DNA from: Macropodus opercularis
Lineage: Eukaryota; Chordata; Actinopteri; Anabantiformes; Osphronemidae
Assembly: GCA_030770545.1 (NCBI GenBank)
Contig: CM061102.1
Location: 8,979,501 to 9,043,500 of the forward strand
DNA: 64,000 nt
Direction of reading: 5' to 3'
Positions 63,138 to 64,000 of the stretch are shown here, in pieces. Position 1 is the stretch's first letter. Each line of letters opens with the position of its first letter. The notes beneath the pieces were generated by a model. That model did not search any database and was not told the DNA's origin. It was given only the letters and a program-made list of their open reading frames with translations. Made by a program: the position numbers and the translations under genes.

Positions 63138-64000
63138 GAAGAGAGAAGCAGAGACATCCTGTATCCTGTAGGTGTGGACTCCTACAGACCTCTCAGTGGG
63201 AGCAATAATGTCAAGGAACTGCAATGTCATATCCATCAGAGCTGACTTTCTGTCAGGGCCAGACAAAGGTGTTGACACCACACAGTGAGTGAGGAGGCCA
63301 TTCAAATGTCAGTTACCTGACACATAGCCATGCTCTCATAGCTGGGTGGTAACCAGTGATTGTCAGCTGGTAACTCAGGAAAAAGGCCACTGCATGCATA
63401 AAGCTCAAGAGGAGCGGCCCACTGGGATTTAAAGAATGAATATGTTTTCATCCCGCGAGGCAAGTATTCAGTTAGTACAATCACACCTGTCAACTCCTGC
63501 AGATCAGCACTTATAGAAATGAAGCCGCTCTCGCCAAAGCGCTGCGGTCATCAGGCGACGCATCCAGGCGGCTCCGTCAGGTGTGAGGCTGACAGACTGC
63601 ACCGCTGTTTGCAGGGTCTAACGAACGTTGGGTTTCAGCTACAGTAGTTGGCTGAGACTGTTCAGCGTGGACGCTTCACGCCTTACTTGCAAAATGGCAA
63701 ACACGTCCCACCAGTTAGCACGATCACAAAGAACAATCATCTTCTATTCGATGAAGAATCTACTGCGATTTACTTCAGAACATGCGAATAAGCTTGTTTA
63801 AGTGGACAAAAGCAACATCGTGGTTCTGTTAAATTGACTAACTATGTAATGAGGCTTAAGGAACATAATAAATCTGAATCAAATTCTCAGCACTCTTTCT
63901 TCTGGTTGAGCTGCCATACGTGACCTCTACCTGAAGCACGAATTCAATACGACTTAGCGGCGCTTTGCCACTGGTAGAAAAAGAAAACAACAACATCAAC

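Larger units (their letters stand above)
54198..64000 (-). other. cadm2: cadm2 upstream intron sequence, no exon recognised
   Basis: The ...gattccag acceptor at its low end shows this is intron (or, less likely, contains an unrecognised first exon). I looked on the minus strand for an ATG-led hydrophobic signal peptide ending in phase 1 before a GT donor and found none with a real ATG. Contents are microsatellites at 54697-54717, 61019-61044, 62872-62924 and 63115-63137, a C13 run (57037-57049), and a weak SINE-like patch (about 56255-56340). Confidence 0.7.

Overview
This window looks like vertebrate, most likely ray-finned fish, genomic DNA. It holds the 3' part of one split gene, read on the minus strand: cadm2 (cell adhesion molecule 2, also called SynCAM2 or nectin-like 3). 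Ten coding exons were found by reading protein similarity and GT/AG splice sites directly. The fish assignment is an inference from compactness. These ten exons and their introns fit in about 43 kb, whereas the mammalian gene is spread over roughly a megabase. I cannot tell whether this is the a or b teleost paralogue.

Layout, in transcript order (high to low coordinates). Positions 54198-64000 are intron or 5' sequence with no recognisable coding exon; the signal-peptide exon must lie beyond 64000 or is unrecognised. A 27-nt microexon lies at 54171-54197. Ig1 (V-type) is at 45422-45571 and 35409-35561. Ig2 is at 32205-32342 and 24435-24596. Ig3 is at 23947-24037 and 23652-23830. A Pro/Thr-rich stalk exon, probably optional, is at 21554-21667. 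The transmembrane exon is at 11725-11847. The cytoplasmic tail and stop codon are at 11105-11223. Below 11105 comes probable 3' UTR and then downstream sequence without a recognisable gene. Every intron is phase 1 except the 116-bp intron inside Ig3 (phase 2), so most exons, or pairs of exons, can be skipped without changing frame.

Together the exons encode about 417 residues of a type I membrane protein: three Ig domains, stalk, one membrane helix, and a short tail with a band-4.1-binding segment and a C-terminal EYFI PDZ ligand. In the known family this protein joins neurons and axons by homophilic and heterophilic Ig contacts.

The rest is intronic. It holds dinucleotide microsatellites, two short tandem repeats, homopolymer runs, one or two decayed tRNA-derived SINE candidates, several perfect hairpins or palindromes, and AT-rich stretches that look like conserved non-coding elements but cannot be tested here. 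No bacterial-type genes, CRISPR arrays, viral genes, rRNA or intact tRNA genes were seen. I found no evidence of a new biological system; the most interesting item is the microexon and its surroundings.
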